Below are positions 34,101 to 45,213 of a stretch of DNA of 64,000 nucleotides, piece after piece. This DNA is from Antedon mediterranea. Its lineage: Eukaryota > Echinodermata > Crinoidea > Comatulida > Antedonidae. Under the pieces are notes generated by a model that saw nothing but the letters and a program-made list of their open reading frames with translations, did no database searches and had not been told where the DNA came from. The translations under genes and the position numbers were made by a program. Each line of letters opens with the position of its first letter. Positions within the stretch are counted from its first letter, which is position 1. The stretch lies in assembly GCF_964355755.1 (NCBI RefSeq), contig NC_092673.1, positions 12,901,001 to 12,965,000 on the forward strand. Reading direction: 5' to 3'.

Positions 34101-35090
34101 TTGGAACATTCAAAAGAAACAATTTCATTTCAAGTAAATGTTTATTTTCTTCTTTAATATTTTTTTTTTAAAGAGCACAAAAAAAATATATAAAAGCAAT
34201 AAACCTGAAAGGACAAAAATAAAACAAAATAGACGGGTTACAGATGCAATAAATAAAGAAGGCTGATCGCAAAAAGAGTATAAAAATATTACTGCGGACA
34301 TCAAAGAATTATCTATTTAAACCATATTGTTGCCACCCTCGGCCACTGGAACATAAACATTCAATTTAAATTTTATTTCAATTCATTTCATTAAGCTTCT
34401 TCGCAATGGCAAAGGATGATTCACATAGAATGAAGTACGAGTGAAAAGCCATTTAATCAAAGATGCAGAACGCTTTGTTGCTGCAATCTAGAAATGTGAA
34501 AGTGATTGATATGAGGTGAAATTTATCTGTTTATATTAGAAAATTAAAGGGTGCATTAGATTGCACAGTCTTGGATATGTTTAAAAATTCTAAAAATTTA
34601 AACAAAGTAACTGAATCTATCTGTGGATACATTGAATCCTGCACAAATATGATTATTTTAACCAAATCTATTAATTGGAAAGTGATTAAGATGAAGAAAT
34701 ATGCATTCAAATTAAGAATGAATGATTGTGAACAAGTTGTATTAAATGGAAATACGCCAATAATATGAAGTCCTCTACAACAGAAAGTCATCCAGTTACA
34801 AAGATAGAACATTAAAATAAAAAATATAACTTATGAGCTGAACAATTCGTTTATTGCCAAAAAAAGGAAATGCTGAGATGAGGTAAAAAAGATTTTCAAG
34901 AATGTTTGCACCAGAATGTCACAGTATAATTATAATATGATTTATTGTTCTTGGCAAAAGAAAAAAGAGTAAAAAAACAAATACAATTTTCTTATGGCTG
35001 ACGTTCATCTGAATGAGATAGATAAAACTAAAAAAAAGTCAATAATAATATAACACAAGTAAACATAAGAATAATATAAAAAAAATCTTC
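31140..35090. other. Intergenic DNA without a recognisable gene
   Basis: Apart from the 317-base tandem duplication at 32838-33471, nothing was recognised. Short minus-strand frames (for example 32498-32710, 33365-33583, 33916-34128) have no known motif and no partner frames; untranslated exons or an unknown gene cannot be ruled out. Confidence 0.4.
32838..33471. repeat. Tandem duplication of a 317-base unit
   Basis: Copy 1 (32838-33154) and copy 2 (33155-33471) both begin ATGTCATTTCCTGATTTACT and differ at only a handful of positions, so the duplication is young. Neither copy has a convincing open frame. Confidence 0.95.
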
Positions 35091-35095
35091 ATTAT

Positions 35096-35965
35096 ATTAT
35101 TATATAGATACTTGAAAGATGTAAAAAGATGATCAGGAGCGGGAATTGAGGAAATTAAAGATGCAATTAACCAGAGAGTGGGAGTCACAATAAACGGAGA
35201 GATGCTAACAGACCTCAGATTTGCTGATGATGTAGCTTTAACAACTACAACTGTTAAGGACATGGAAGAACAGCTCAATCGCCTAAACAAAGAAAGTAAA
35301 AAGGTTGGCCTACAAATGCACTAAATTTATGACCAACTTCTCGACTCAAGAGACAATAACAATAGACAATCACCAGATTGAGAAAGTTGACAAATACAAA
35401 TACCTGGGGCAGACCTTGAAAATGGTCAACACCACAGAGGAGGAGATATTAATACGTGTAAAAGCAGGTTGGAGAAGCTTCGGGATGCACAAGCATATCC
35501 TGACCGACCAAGACATTCCCATGTCACTAAGCAGGGTGTACAATCAATGTGTTCTAACAACTATAGTTTATGGGGCAGAGACATGAGCAACAACAAAAGA
35601 GATTGAACAAAAATTGATAACAACATAAAGAGCGATGGAAAGAAAAATGGTAAATCTATCAATACAAGACAGAGTAAAGCATAGTGAGATACGGAAAATA
35701 ACAAAAGTCAAAGACATCATGGTAAAGATCAAAGAATTGAAATGGAGATGGGCAGGACATAGCCAGAAGAGACGACAACAGATGGACGAAGAGATTGAAT
35801 GAATGGCAGCCGCGGAGAGGGAGAAGAAGAAGAGGATGGCAAAAAAGAAGATGGCGTGACGACATAACAACGTACATGGAAACGGCAACATAGGAAAGAT
35901 CGGCAAGAAACAGAACTAAATGGAAACAGCTGGAGGAGGCCTTCACACAGCAGTGGGTGAGTCAC
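35096..35965 (+). pseudogene. RTE-like LINE, C-terminal reverse transcriptase remnant
   Basis: Frames read a WSGAG-like piece, then INGEMLTDLRFADDVALTTT (active-site FADD), KYLGQTL, VYNQCVLTTIVYGAET and a C-terminal MERKMVNLSIQDRVKHSEIR with LKWRWAGH. This order is characteristic of the craniate/RTE-like type of non-LTR retrotransposon. A stop replaces the residue after VYGAET, and frameshifts follow near 35330 and 35800. It is truncated at its 5' end and dead. Confidence 0.85.
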
Positions 35966-36331
35966 TTAGATGGTTTGTGCCATATTACCATTGTCGCAGT
36001 ACAGGGGGAAACTTGTCCCAAGATTGGTTAGTGTTTCTTTTTAAATATGTGAATTTATGACAACAACAATTATTTTTATATTTAAAGAAAGAAAATATAG
36101 AATACTATACAATAGTAAACTTTTTTTTACAGAAATAACAAGATTCCTTGAACAAAGGTACAATTATCGGCAATTTTATCAACAACTGCTTCCAATACAA
36201 ATGATGAGTGTAAATTTAAATCTTATTATTTGTGGTACCATACTGTGTATTTACAATGATAGATACTTTTGCATAGACTTTTTTCAATTTTGTTGCTCAT
36301 AAAATTTTTCTTTCATAACATCATTGATATT

Positions 36332-36496
36332 ATGAAAGAGCCTGAACCAAAGCCAAAAAGCAAGAAAGGAAATATTGCATTTGCTTGGAATCAAAAATTA
36401 AATCAAGTAGTGAAGAGAAACAAAGTCATTAATGATTTTATATTTGAGCAAATTAGACTACCATTGTATTTTAAGAGAAAAATTTGTTGTTATTAG
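36332..36496 (+). CDS. Short basic open frame, uncertain
   Basis: Fifty-four codons starting MKEPEPKPKSKKGNIAF; the N-terminal part is Lys/Pro rich. It stands alone, with no signal for splicing checked beyond its ends. It may be a piece of a transposon DNA-binding protein. Not recognised. Confidence 0.2.
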   Translation: MKEPEPKPKSKKGNIAFAWNQKLNQVVKRNKVINDFIFEQIRLPLYFKRKICCY

Positions 36497-36621
36497 TATC
36501 AATATATATTCCTTTCCCTTGTAGAATATGAAATATATGTAGAAACTAAATATTACTTTTCTCTCATGAAATTTCTTCACATGCTACTATTTATATTTTT
36601 GGTATTTTGTTTAAAAGCAGC

Positions 36622-36783
36622 ATGGTGAAAGTATCCACACATCCAGGCGATAGAAAAAGGAAAAATAGAGAGAGGGAAAGAATGCTAAAAGCATTGCACA
36701 ATCAACAATTACATCAAATTATTCAGCTAATGCAACAACTTATGCAAGCGCAACATTTAAAAAAACAGAGTCTATCATGTTAG
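36622..36783 (+). CDS. Short Arg/Gln-rich open frame, uncertain
   Basis: Fifty-three codons from an ATG: a basic segment (GDRKRKNRERERMLKAL) then a Gln-rich helix (QLHQIIQLMQQLMQAQ). Such basic/coiled segments end many Myb-like accessory proteins of DNA transposons. No longer frame or family motif supports a gene. Confidence 0.22.
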   Translation: MVKVSTHPGDRKRKNRERERMLKALHNQQLHQIIQLMQQLMQAQHLKKQSLSC

Positions 36784-37552
36784 CATTGCTCAAGTCACAA
36801 GTTAGTAAAGACTTATTCATTTACAAGTAAGTTCCTTACTTTTACAGTTTTGTTTTAAAATGTTCGTTCGTTTCCAATATTAGATCATGATTTTGAAGCT
36901 AAATAATTTGAGAAATTGTAAATAATATTTACAAAATAGTAATTAATTGATACAGTAATAAATGCCTTGTGCAATAAGAAATAATATTTTAGTCATCTGT
37001 GAATAATATAATATTTGATATCTTTATTTTTTGCTCAAATAGGCAGATCAACAGACTTTAAAAATAATGCTCTCATGCATCATAATTTTGGGGAAACATT
37101 TACTGATATGCTACCATAATGTTTTTATATTAGATTTGGAAAGGAAATCCATAATCACAAATTTTGTTTATAAAGACAATTGATTGGTCTATCAGTCAAC
37201 AGTTATTACTGTAATATTTTAAATGTTCATTACACATGGTTGTAAGTGCTACAATAACTAACTAAAAAAAATATGTTTCTCCATCCATAAAAATGCAGCA
37301 AAGGCTAGGACCTAAACAAACAAAATATATGCATTGGTTCTGGTCTGATTGATTCAATAATACTGTATGTTGTAAAATAAACTGCTGGCTGTATGGATAT
37401 TAGAAATCAAACAGTAACAAAATATTGCTCTTTTAATGATATTTTAAATGCAAATACGATTTTGCTTTGTCTATAAGAGAAAATTGACAACGTAAAATCT
37501 TGAAAAGAACCCAACCCCAGTTTGCAAATGTATTGTGATGAAAATGCGCCCT

Positions 37553-37780
37553 CTATCCATAGTCATAGTCATAGTCATAGTCATATATACTTTATTGTCC
37601 ATTTAAAAAACAGAAATGTGATTTGAAAACTGGCAAAATACAAAAATATAAAATACAATTTACAAAAACACACACAAAAAGTTAAGAGGCTAAAAATTGT
37701 TAAAATTAGATAAAAATTATCGGTTACATTTTACATGTATAAAATGTAGTAAGTTCAACAGTTAGAACAGCGATTGCTAG
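37553..37780 (-). mobile_element. 3' end of a LINE with (GACTAT)n tail
   Basis: On the plus strand (ATAGTC)4 is followed by ATATATACTTTATTGTCCAT and an A-rich non-coding stretch. On the minus strand this is a 3' UTR ending in TATGACTATGAC repeats, typical of non-LTR elements in marine invertebrates. No coding part remains. Confidence 0.55.
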
Positions 37781-37987
37781 TATGTGATTGGCTGGCTTGA
37801 AAGATTGATATATTTACTACTATTATTATTTTTATCCAAAGGTGAATTCAATATAATTTAAAAATACAACCCGAACACTCTTGGACCATATTAAAATGTC
37901 TCATTTTTTTAGTTATTTTTTAGATTATCATAATTCATGTTCATTTTGCTGGTGCTTGCACCACATACCAAACTGTTTTTATTTACA

Positions 37988-38516
37988 GAATTCAGTCGAC
38001 CTGCAAGCACAATGTTCACTTTTGTTGGCAGTTGTTGAAAACAAGTATGGAGGAAACCATCCAAGCGATAAGAAAGCATTCATCAGGCGCAGTTTGTTAA
38101 AGATATCAGGATAGTTGGTGTGAAGCAAGATATTACTGAGCAGTTGCCCACTACTGAGAAAATATATAAATAGCTTCATCAGCTTTCATTACCAATGGAA
38201 ATTATGGTCTGATTGCTCATGTTCAGCGAGATACTAATCCAAGCTATGCCTTGCTTGACTTCTCCATGAGCATTGAGGAGGAGATGGTAAGAACTACTAT
38301 TTTTTTTTTTTTTACAGTTGAAGAAGCATTTGCCTCTCTTAAATTCGAAAATGTTAGAGCACATTCCGACCTGATTGACAGACTTAAGATAAAGGCCCAC
38401 CAACAAGAAGTTCAGGCTCCATCCAGGCAGAATGTCAGTTTTAAATATGAAACAACCACAGAAAAGGACGAATTACTGTTGTTAGTGTTGCAGGCGATGT
38501 TTCCAATAATGTGAAG
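37988..38516 (+). pseudogene. Broken coding fragment, family not recognised
   Basis: Pieces such as CSLLLAVVENKYGGNHPSDK and VEEAFASLKFENVRAHSDLI with DELLLLVLQAMF look like real protein separated by stops and a T-rich insertion near 38300. They precede the HMGXB3-like fragment and may be its N-terminal part or another transposon gene. Confidence 0.3.
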
Positions 38517-39159
38517 AATGGAGAAGGGCATTCTCAGATAGCTTGCAATTATGGGCTATTACGGGAAATTAAAAAGTGCAGGCATGTGATGGGAAGAAAT
38601 AAAGAAAAGATGCTATATGAAACAAACATCACAGACGGCGTAAACATACTGTAGTTACATGCACAGACAGGGCTCTGGGTAAGCTTTAAATGCCTATATA
38701 TTGCAGCATCACCAAATAGAATTGTTTGCTGTAATCAATGTGGAAGTGCTTTAGTAGAATTAAAAAATCCTTACAATCATTCAGGCATTCATCTATTGAG
38801 CAATTAGCTAGCTTTCGTATAGTGGGATCTAATGGGTATCATCGTATAAATCAAAATTGCTAGCTAATAGGGTTAGTAACTGACTAATAAAATAGATTGC
38901 ATGTTAGCTACTTGTAAGGTAATCTAGGGCTAACTTAACTAACCTAGCCTAGGCATAGTAAAAAAAGAGGGACAAGCAAGGAAGGCCTAGAAGCTAGTTA
39001 CTACTATAGACTAGTCTATATAATAGTATAGTATCTAGAGTCTAAAACCAGACAGCGCTACTGCATATTAGCACCTATATTTTCAACTTTCAATAAGGGA
39101 ATTAGGTTCAGGTTTCACACCTAAACCTAACTCTAAATTAAGATAATCTCAGCAGGTGC

Positions 39160-39920
39160 TAAACAGGCACGGATTTAGAGGCAGTATTGAGGTATATATT
39201 CGTAAGTGTACCAAATGTTCCATGGTCTTCAGATACCAGAACATGAATGGAATTTTTTATTTCAACAACACTTTACTTATTGGAATTGATGTTTTGCTCT
39301 GGATCACATCTGGCTTGAAAAGTCATGTTGCTATATTGGTAGTATTGTTAAGCAACTTAACAATAGATTGAACTTGTCTTTGCGACCAACATTAGTGACA
39401 AATGCATATTTTATCGTTTGATGTTTTGAGTGAGCACCATCATATGATTTTTACTATAGGTTGTAGCCATCACCCAAAAGTAGTCATAATGAATGTTGAC
39501 AGGAAAATTAATTTAGATGCACTATGAGCAAACTTAAAAAATCCAACTGCAACATGAATGAGCAAGTTGATTGCCATTAATCAGAAGCTAGATTTGCATA
39601 TTTTTTCAAGAGGGTTTTCACCCAATGTATTGTTTCCATTGAAACCAACATACAAAGACTGGGTACCTATAATTTGCCAGCATACTCGAGAAGATACTTA
39701 TGTATATAACATAGAATTTAAAAAAAGGAAATCTTTTGTGCAGATTGTAGAGCGATGACGGAAGAATGATTGATTGAGATGCTGCAGCAAAGCACTGTAA
39801 AAAAAGTGAGAAAGGTTGCCAATAGTATTGGTGTTACAGCTAAAGGCAGCAAGCTGGATGTGATTTTGGCCATAAGAGATGGAATTTGTAGGAGTTCAAA
39901 TAACTTTAACAAAGTAATGT
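39160..39920 (+). pseudogene. HMGXB3/KDZ-transposon-like protein, decayed
   Basis: In shifting plus-strand frames one reads VYIRKCTKCSMVFRYQ, then LIGIDVLLWITSGLKSHVAI, then LSEHH with GCSHHPKVVIMNVDRKIN, NCNMNEQVD, DWVPIICQHTREDTYVYN and finally VANSIGVTAKGSKLDVILAI. The order of CxxC, a histidine/cysteine pair, W...TR and a SAP-like GVTAKGS segment is that of the HMGXB3-type C-terminal region linked to KDZ (Kyakuja-Dileera-Zisupton) transposons. At least four frame changes and stops make it dead. Its reading ends abruptly at the kinase fragment beginning about 39921. Confidence 0.5.
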
Positions 39921-40357
39921 ATATACCCAAGAAAACATAGGCAGTTAACTTTTTCATCACTGGACCACAATTCCACAAAGGTTATCCAGACATAGCACAA
40001 GAAAAATACCTGGTGTTTGCGACTCAGTTAAGAGTAACGTATATTCCGTCGGTCATGCTTTGAAGATGTTAGCATTAGCAATTGGAAGTAGGGAGAAGGT
40101 TGACCTTGGAGAGGCTTGTGCAGCATTCGATGCGGATGATTGATTATGTCTAGATCGTGTAATCAAAATCTTGAACACCATGTTAAAGAAAATGAATAGA
40201 TATTAACGAGCATTTGATTTTTTTTAATTTCTGATAAGACCGATCGATATCAAGCTACAACAAAGTAACTCATATAAAGTTTGAGGAGCATCCGAAAGAA
40301 ATTCTATCGACGTTATGCCCTCATGACCATGGTCAATACATTCAAGCAAACATTATT
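39921..40357 (+). pseudogene. Protein-kinase-like gene, copy A (3' part only)
   Basis: This stretch matches the 3' part of kinase copies B and C, from the segment after the DFG motif to the C-terminus (VKSDVYSVGHTLKMLALAI-like, DLGEACAAFDADD and DRVIKILNT). It begins in the middle of the kinase domain, directly joined to the HMGXB3-like fragment. Its 3' flank runs into the upstream region of copy B, implying tandem duplication. No intact frame remains. Confidence 0.65.
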
Positions 40358-41830
40358 TTACCACCAAGCAAAATTCGGCAAAGTACTATTGAAATTTAAT
40401 ATCATTATTGCATAATCCAGTTTTTTTTTAAATTGTAATGAATTTTCTATGATCATAATGTTTTGTTTTGAATTAAGTAGATCTCAACAAGATGCACCCC
40501 AGCAAACAATAAGAAAATCGGTATTTAAAAGGATTTGGACAGCAGTGCTTCATCTTTTTTGTATCAAAGGAAGTGGTGAATCGGCGGTGCTTCATCATCA
40601 CAATCGTCTCTGTGGTCTTCGACATTTTCACTTTCTCCTGCCCAGATAGTTACAACAGGAATATCACCCGGAGAGGTAATTCTCCCAAGGCAACATGTTC
40701 GTAGCACGTCAGTGTCATCATCTACCGTTTCTTAAGCCCAGTGCATTTTTAAACTACCAACATCCACGTTATCACCCAGTGTGATACCACCAGAAAATAA
40801 ACGTTTTGTAGTGTGCCATCATCTTTGTCATCACAATGGCCATTATCATCTGCCAGTAGCGTCAACGATTCTTCAACTTCGTCTACAAGTAGTACCACCA
40901 CTTCACCAACATTCGTCCGTAACGATATAGATGCTACAACAAAACTTCCGGAAACGCTGCCGCCTGTGAGGTTACTGGATAGCGGAAATGCCTCCGACCT
41001 TTGTAATCCTGTATGTCTTGGAAAGGGAAGGTTTGGACGTGTTGACCTGATATTATCAAATCCACTTCTCACAGTCAAGACGGCTTTTTTAGATAGTTAC
41101 AACAATCCTGATTGGTGCCAGATAGTGATGGAAGCGGGTGTCATGAAGTTTTTTGATGATCTTCCTTCTGTTCCTCAAGTCTTTGGCGTTTTTAGTCAAG
41201 GTCAAGTATGCTGTATAATGGTACAGCAGTTTATTGGAAACACTCGCACCATGACCAGTACAATATGTCTGCATGTATTGCTAACTGGACATGAGTGCTT
41301 CAATGTATATCTATGACAATAGAAGTTGTCATTGCCCTCAATACCATGCACCTACGAGGACTACTTCCAACATGATATAGCACTTGGAAACATCCTTGTC
41401 CACCATGATGGAACCAACTATAGAGCGAATCTTACAGACTTCTGGATGGCATACAGACTACAATACCCAAGAAAACATAGGCAGTTAACTTTTTCACCAC
41501 TGGACCACAATTCCACAAAGGTTATCCAGACATAGCACAAGAAAAACACCTTTTGGTGTTTGCGACTCAGTTAAGAGTGACGTATATTCCGTCGGTCATG
41601 CTTTGAAGATGTTACTGTTAGCATTAGCAATTGGAAGTAGGGAAAAGGTTGACCTTGGAGAGGTTTGTGCAGCATTCGATGCGGATGATTGATTATCTCT
41701 AGATCGTGTAATCAAAATCTTGAACACCATGTTAAAGAAAAAGAAATTTGATTTTTTTAAATTTCCGATAAGACCGATTGATATCAAGCTACAACAAAGT
41801 AACTCAGACTCTTTCGAAGCCTACCATATG
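40358..41830 (+). pseudogene. Protein-kinase-like gene, copy B
   Basis: The open part 40813-41316 encodes a Ser/Thr-rich leader (about 45 residues), then LGKGRFGRVDLIL (glycine-rich ATP loop), LLTVKTAF (ATP-binding lysine) and VPQVFGVFSQGQVCCIMVQQ (hinge region). After a frame break near 41310, 41326-41535 carries DIALGNILVHHDG (catalytic loop, Asp and Asn kept) and LTDFWMAYRL, where DFG has become DFW. Upstream, 40449-40649 matches the start of copy C. Later stops disrupt the C-lobe. It is a eukaryotic-type kinase, probably Ser/Thr or Tyr-kinase-like, now inactive. Confidence 0.75.
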
Positions 41831-41834
41831 ATAT

Positions 41835-42234
41835 GATTGATACAGTCATTAGTCAGTTACTGGAGGGCAATTCCATTGATAACAATTTTGGCAAAATTAA
41901 AAACACGTCAAATATGTTTATTATTGATATCATTTCATAGGTTATATAATGTAGTATTATAAAAAAAATATTATTTTTATGATTTTCTCATATAATTTTT
42001 GTTAAACACGAGTATAAATTGTTGAATATTTGATAATAAATATCGATTTAAGGATTAGGAACCATATTTTTTTACATTATATAATATACAAAGGATAAAT
42101 ATTGCTATTATTATTATTTAATAAAAAAAATAAATTCAAAGGTTTTGCCAAAGTTATGTTTTAAAGGTAAATAAGTATATTGAGTACATTTATACTAGTT
42201 TGTGTTTTCTAATTAATTACACTATTTAAGAAAA
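41835..42234. other. AT-rich spacer, nothing seen
   Basis: Long A/T runs without open frames or clear repeats lie between kinase copy B and the 42235 hairpin. Confidence 0.5.
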
Positions 42235-42275
42235 TTTGTGTCGGACGTACATTTTAGATGTACGTCCGACACAAA
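42235..42275. repeat. Perfect 18-base-pair hairpin
   Basis: TTTGTGTCGGACGTACAT (42235-42252) pairs perfectly with 42258-42275 across a 5-base loop TTTAG. It is GC-richer than the AT-rich surroundings. No T-run or gene end is adjacent, so it is probably a transposon foldback and not a terminator. Confidence 0.9.
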
Positions 42276-42674
42276 ATCACTGTGAGAAAAAACAAGTATA
42301 CTTTACTAGTCTACAAACTTTGTTGGGAAAACAGACGCATTTGTTAAAATATTCAGTACAGAAATTAATTGAAGCAGATAATATTATTGTAGCCTAATTC
42401 AGGTAAGATTTCTATGAAAGACTTTATTATATTAAAATATTATATAATAATAAAATAACTTAAATATTTATTTAGTATTTTAGGAAATTATAACATTAAA
42501 TAAAACAAAATAATATCAATAAGTTTATAAACATTATACGAAGTCAGGAAAAAATGGTCATGAATTATATTATTTATTTAGGGATTATATGATTTAGTTT
42601 ATTTACTTTTTTAAATTAATTGAATTTAATTTAAACCAGTTGTATTTAATTTTTATTTATAGAACTCAAGCATC

Positions 42675-42800
42675 ATGGTGCTTACCAATAAAGAAAGGCA
42701 AGCACGGAAGCATGCTCGGCAAAAAGAAGACAAAGATAAATACAGACAGATCCTTGATCCAGAGTGCGAAAAGCTAAGTTTGTACCTTGTTAACCTTTCT
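42675..42800 (+). pseudogene. N-terminal fragment of a DNA transposase-like protein
   Basis: From the ATG at 42675 the frame reads MVLTNKERQARKHARQKEDK then KYRQILDPECEKLS, the basic leader found at the start of a group of animal cut-and-paste transposases and similar in kind to the leader at 57319. Coding character is lost after 42780 and the core is missing. Confidence 0.4.
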
Positions 42801-42939
42801 CACCTAATAGTAGAGTAGAAATAAGGTTTCACCTAAAAAAAATTGCAACAAAAGTTTTTTCAACGGATTTTGGTAGTATTTGGTGTACTAAATAACAGAA
42901 AAAAAGTCTCAAGAATTTTGACCACCGGAAAGTTGTTTT

Positions 42940-43390
42940 TTTTCCAAGATGGCCGCCAAAATAGATAAAAAGTGAAAATGGCCATACCTCCTAAACTACT
43001 TGGTCTATTGATATGATTTTGGTTTACAAAATACTCAGAACATACATATTTATATTTGCTATAATAGAACATTTTGGCCAAAAATGACCGGAAATACCAT
43101 TTCTGACAATTTGACCTTTGACCATGATATGTTGTATCTTGGTAACGTATGTAAACAAATTATGGCTCAAATTGTTCATAATGTACATATTTACATTTAT
43201 TGTAATGAGACATTTTGTCAAAAAATGGTTGGAAGTAAAGGTTATTGACCTTTAACTTTTATCTATGTAGAATTTCCATATCTCGGCAACTATGTGTGGT
43301 AGAGATTTAAAATTGGGCTCTAGATACTGAGAATATACTTATTTATATTTACTCTAATGAAACAGTTTGACAAAAAATGACCAGAAACGC
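42940..43390. repeat. Diverged tandem repeat of about 120-130 bases
   Basis: Three to four copies share TACATATTTATATTTGCTATAA-like, GAAACATTTTG(A/G)CC(A)AAAAATGACC-like and TTTGACCTTTGACC-like words, in the same order. It replaces what should be the middle of a transposase gene between 42800 and 43400. Confidence 0.75.
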
Positions 43391-43399
43391 CATTTTTGA

Positions 43400-44222
43400 C
43401 CAGTTTTATGAAATTGCTGTAAATAGGAATCCAAATATGAACATATACTACTTGTCTAAGGAGAGTGTAGCTCAGAATGAACATATGTTAGAGGATCATT
43501 GGAGCACTACTACTACTACTACTACAGTGCCAAACACTCTTAAACTACACTTTGTAATGCCAATAGATCGGTGCCATTTAAAGGTTGCCCAGACCACAGA
43601 TTCAAATCAATTGCATGAAGTACGAATTAAAATTGATGATGAAAGTGAAGAATCAAATGATAGTGGAAGTGAAGAATCAGATGATAGTGAAAGTAAAGAA
43701 TCAGATGATAGTGGAAGTGAAGAATCAGATGATAGTGTAAGTGAAGAATCAGATGATAGTGTAAGTGAAGAATCAGATGATAGTGTAAGTGAAGAATCAG
43801 ATGATAGTGTAAGTGAAGAATCAGATGATAGTCGAAGTGAAGAATCAGATGATAGTGTAAGTGAAGAATCAGATGATAGTGTAAGTGAAGAATCAGATGA
43901 TAGTGTAAGTGAAGAATCAAATGATAGTGTAAGTGAAGAATCAGATGATAGTGTACTGTAAGTGAAGAATCAGATGATAGTGGAAGTGAAGAAAGAGATG
44001 ATAGTGGAAGTGAAGAATCAGATGATAGTGTAAGTGAAGAATCAGATGATAGTGAAAGTGAAGAATCAGATGATAGTGGAAGTGAAGAAACAGATGATAG
44101 TGAATGTGAAGAATCAGATGATAGTGAACGTTAAGAATCAGATGATAGTGGAAGTGAAAAATCAGATGATAGTGAAAGTAAAAAATCAGATGATAGTGAA
44201 AGTGAAGAATCAGATGATTGAA
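43400..44222 (+). pseudogene. Transposase C-terminal region with acidic 8-residue repeat
   Basis: The open frame 43377-43961 encodes NIYYLSKESVAQNEHMLEDH, VPNTLKLHFVMP and TTDSNQLHEVRI, the order found near the C-terminus of a cut-and-paste transposase group. It then runs into about 24 copies of a 24-base unit coding SVSEESDD or close variants. An extra ACTGT at about 43955 shifts the frame, and the repeat continues to 44222 in another frame. The repeat is a coding minisatellite; the minus-strand frame over it is only a shadow. Confidence 0.5.
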
Positions 44223-44239
44223 CTCTTGAAAATCAAAAA

Positions 44240-44980
44240 AGATCCAACTTAATCCATCAAGAGGAAGATCTCAGCACTATAGTACATCAACTGCAGGCTG
44301 ACACTAAACTCCAACAGAGGACCGAACCTTCTGCGGAGTAATACTTTTACTTTCATCGACCAACTTCAAGTGGCGTGATCAATACTTTGAACAAACTAAA
44401 AGGCACGGTATGGGATCTCCTTTATCCCCGGTCATTGCCAACATCTTTTTGGAGGAGCTCGAACAGTTAGCCAACAAGCGCCCAAAACTTTGGCTTCGAT
44501 ATGTAGATGACACTTTCATCATCTGACTGACAGCACAACAAGGTGTACTTAGATAGTTTTCTAAAACACCTTAACTCTTAACATTGAAATATTGCATTCA
44601 CCATGGAAGAGGAAAACGATCACAATTTACCATTTCTTGATGTTTTTGTCACTGAACCTGAGTGCACTCTGTTCCACAAAGTTTGTCGCAAACCCACTCA
44701 CATGGACAGATATTTACATAAGCAATCTTTCCACTCCCATATAGTTAGGGCAGTTTTTAAAACTTGTTTCCAAAAAAATTTAAAGAATATGTTACAAAAA
44801 TATTTGTTATTCATCAAAAAAAGTGCATCACCAAAATCACTTAAGAATTCAGTTTTCAGATGTACCAAAGTATACCCAATGGTAAAATATCTCTCAGACT
44901 TTCTTAAGAATACATAATGAAAACAAGCGTCTGGATGCTCTAGAAACAATATCCACTGTATTAAGATCCATTTAAGATTA
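44240..44980 (+). pseudogene. Penelope-like element, reverse transcriptase fragment
   Basis: One frame reads WRDQYFEQTKRHGMGSPLSP, VIANIFLEELEQ and RYVDDTFII (YVDD active site). After a stop, 44603-44917 reads NDHNLPFLDVFVTEPECTLF, CRKPTHMDRYLHKQSFHSH. The pairs GSPLSPVIAN/YVDD and LPFLDV/RKPTHTDRYL are diagnostic of Penelope-type retroelements. The start of the reverse transcriptase and the GIY-YIG endonuclease were not found. Confidence 0.85.
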
Positions 44981-45213
44981 TCTTGAATAAAACCACATCC
45001 AGATCTGATCCATTTATGGTAAAGTTAGCTGGCGCATAATCATTTCAGGAGTTTTTTGTCTAAGAAAATTTATAGTAAGGATGTGACATTTAGAGGGTTA
45101 GGTATCATCTTATTTAGAGGAAACCACTCATTCAAATTATCACGAGAATTATAACATTTCATGGAAAATGAATAACAAGCTATTGTACATTCACTTCTAG
45201 AAAAAAATATTTA

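Noticed and set aside
35568-35965. Minus-strand frames of 78-112 codons
   Set aside because: Shadows of the plus-strand RTE-like reverse transcriptase remnant.
42235-42275. Rho-independent terminator
   Set aside because: Eukaryotic context, no U-run and no gene end nearby.
43627-43920. Minus-strand HLHYHLIL repeat frame
   Set aside because: It is the antisense shadow of the acidic Ser/Glu/Asp minisatellite.
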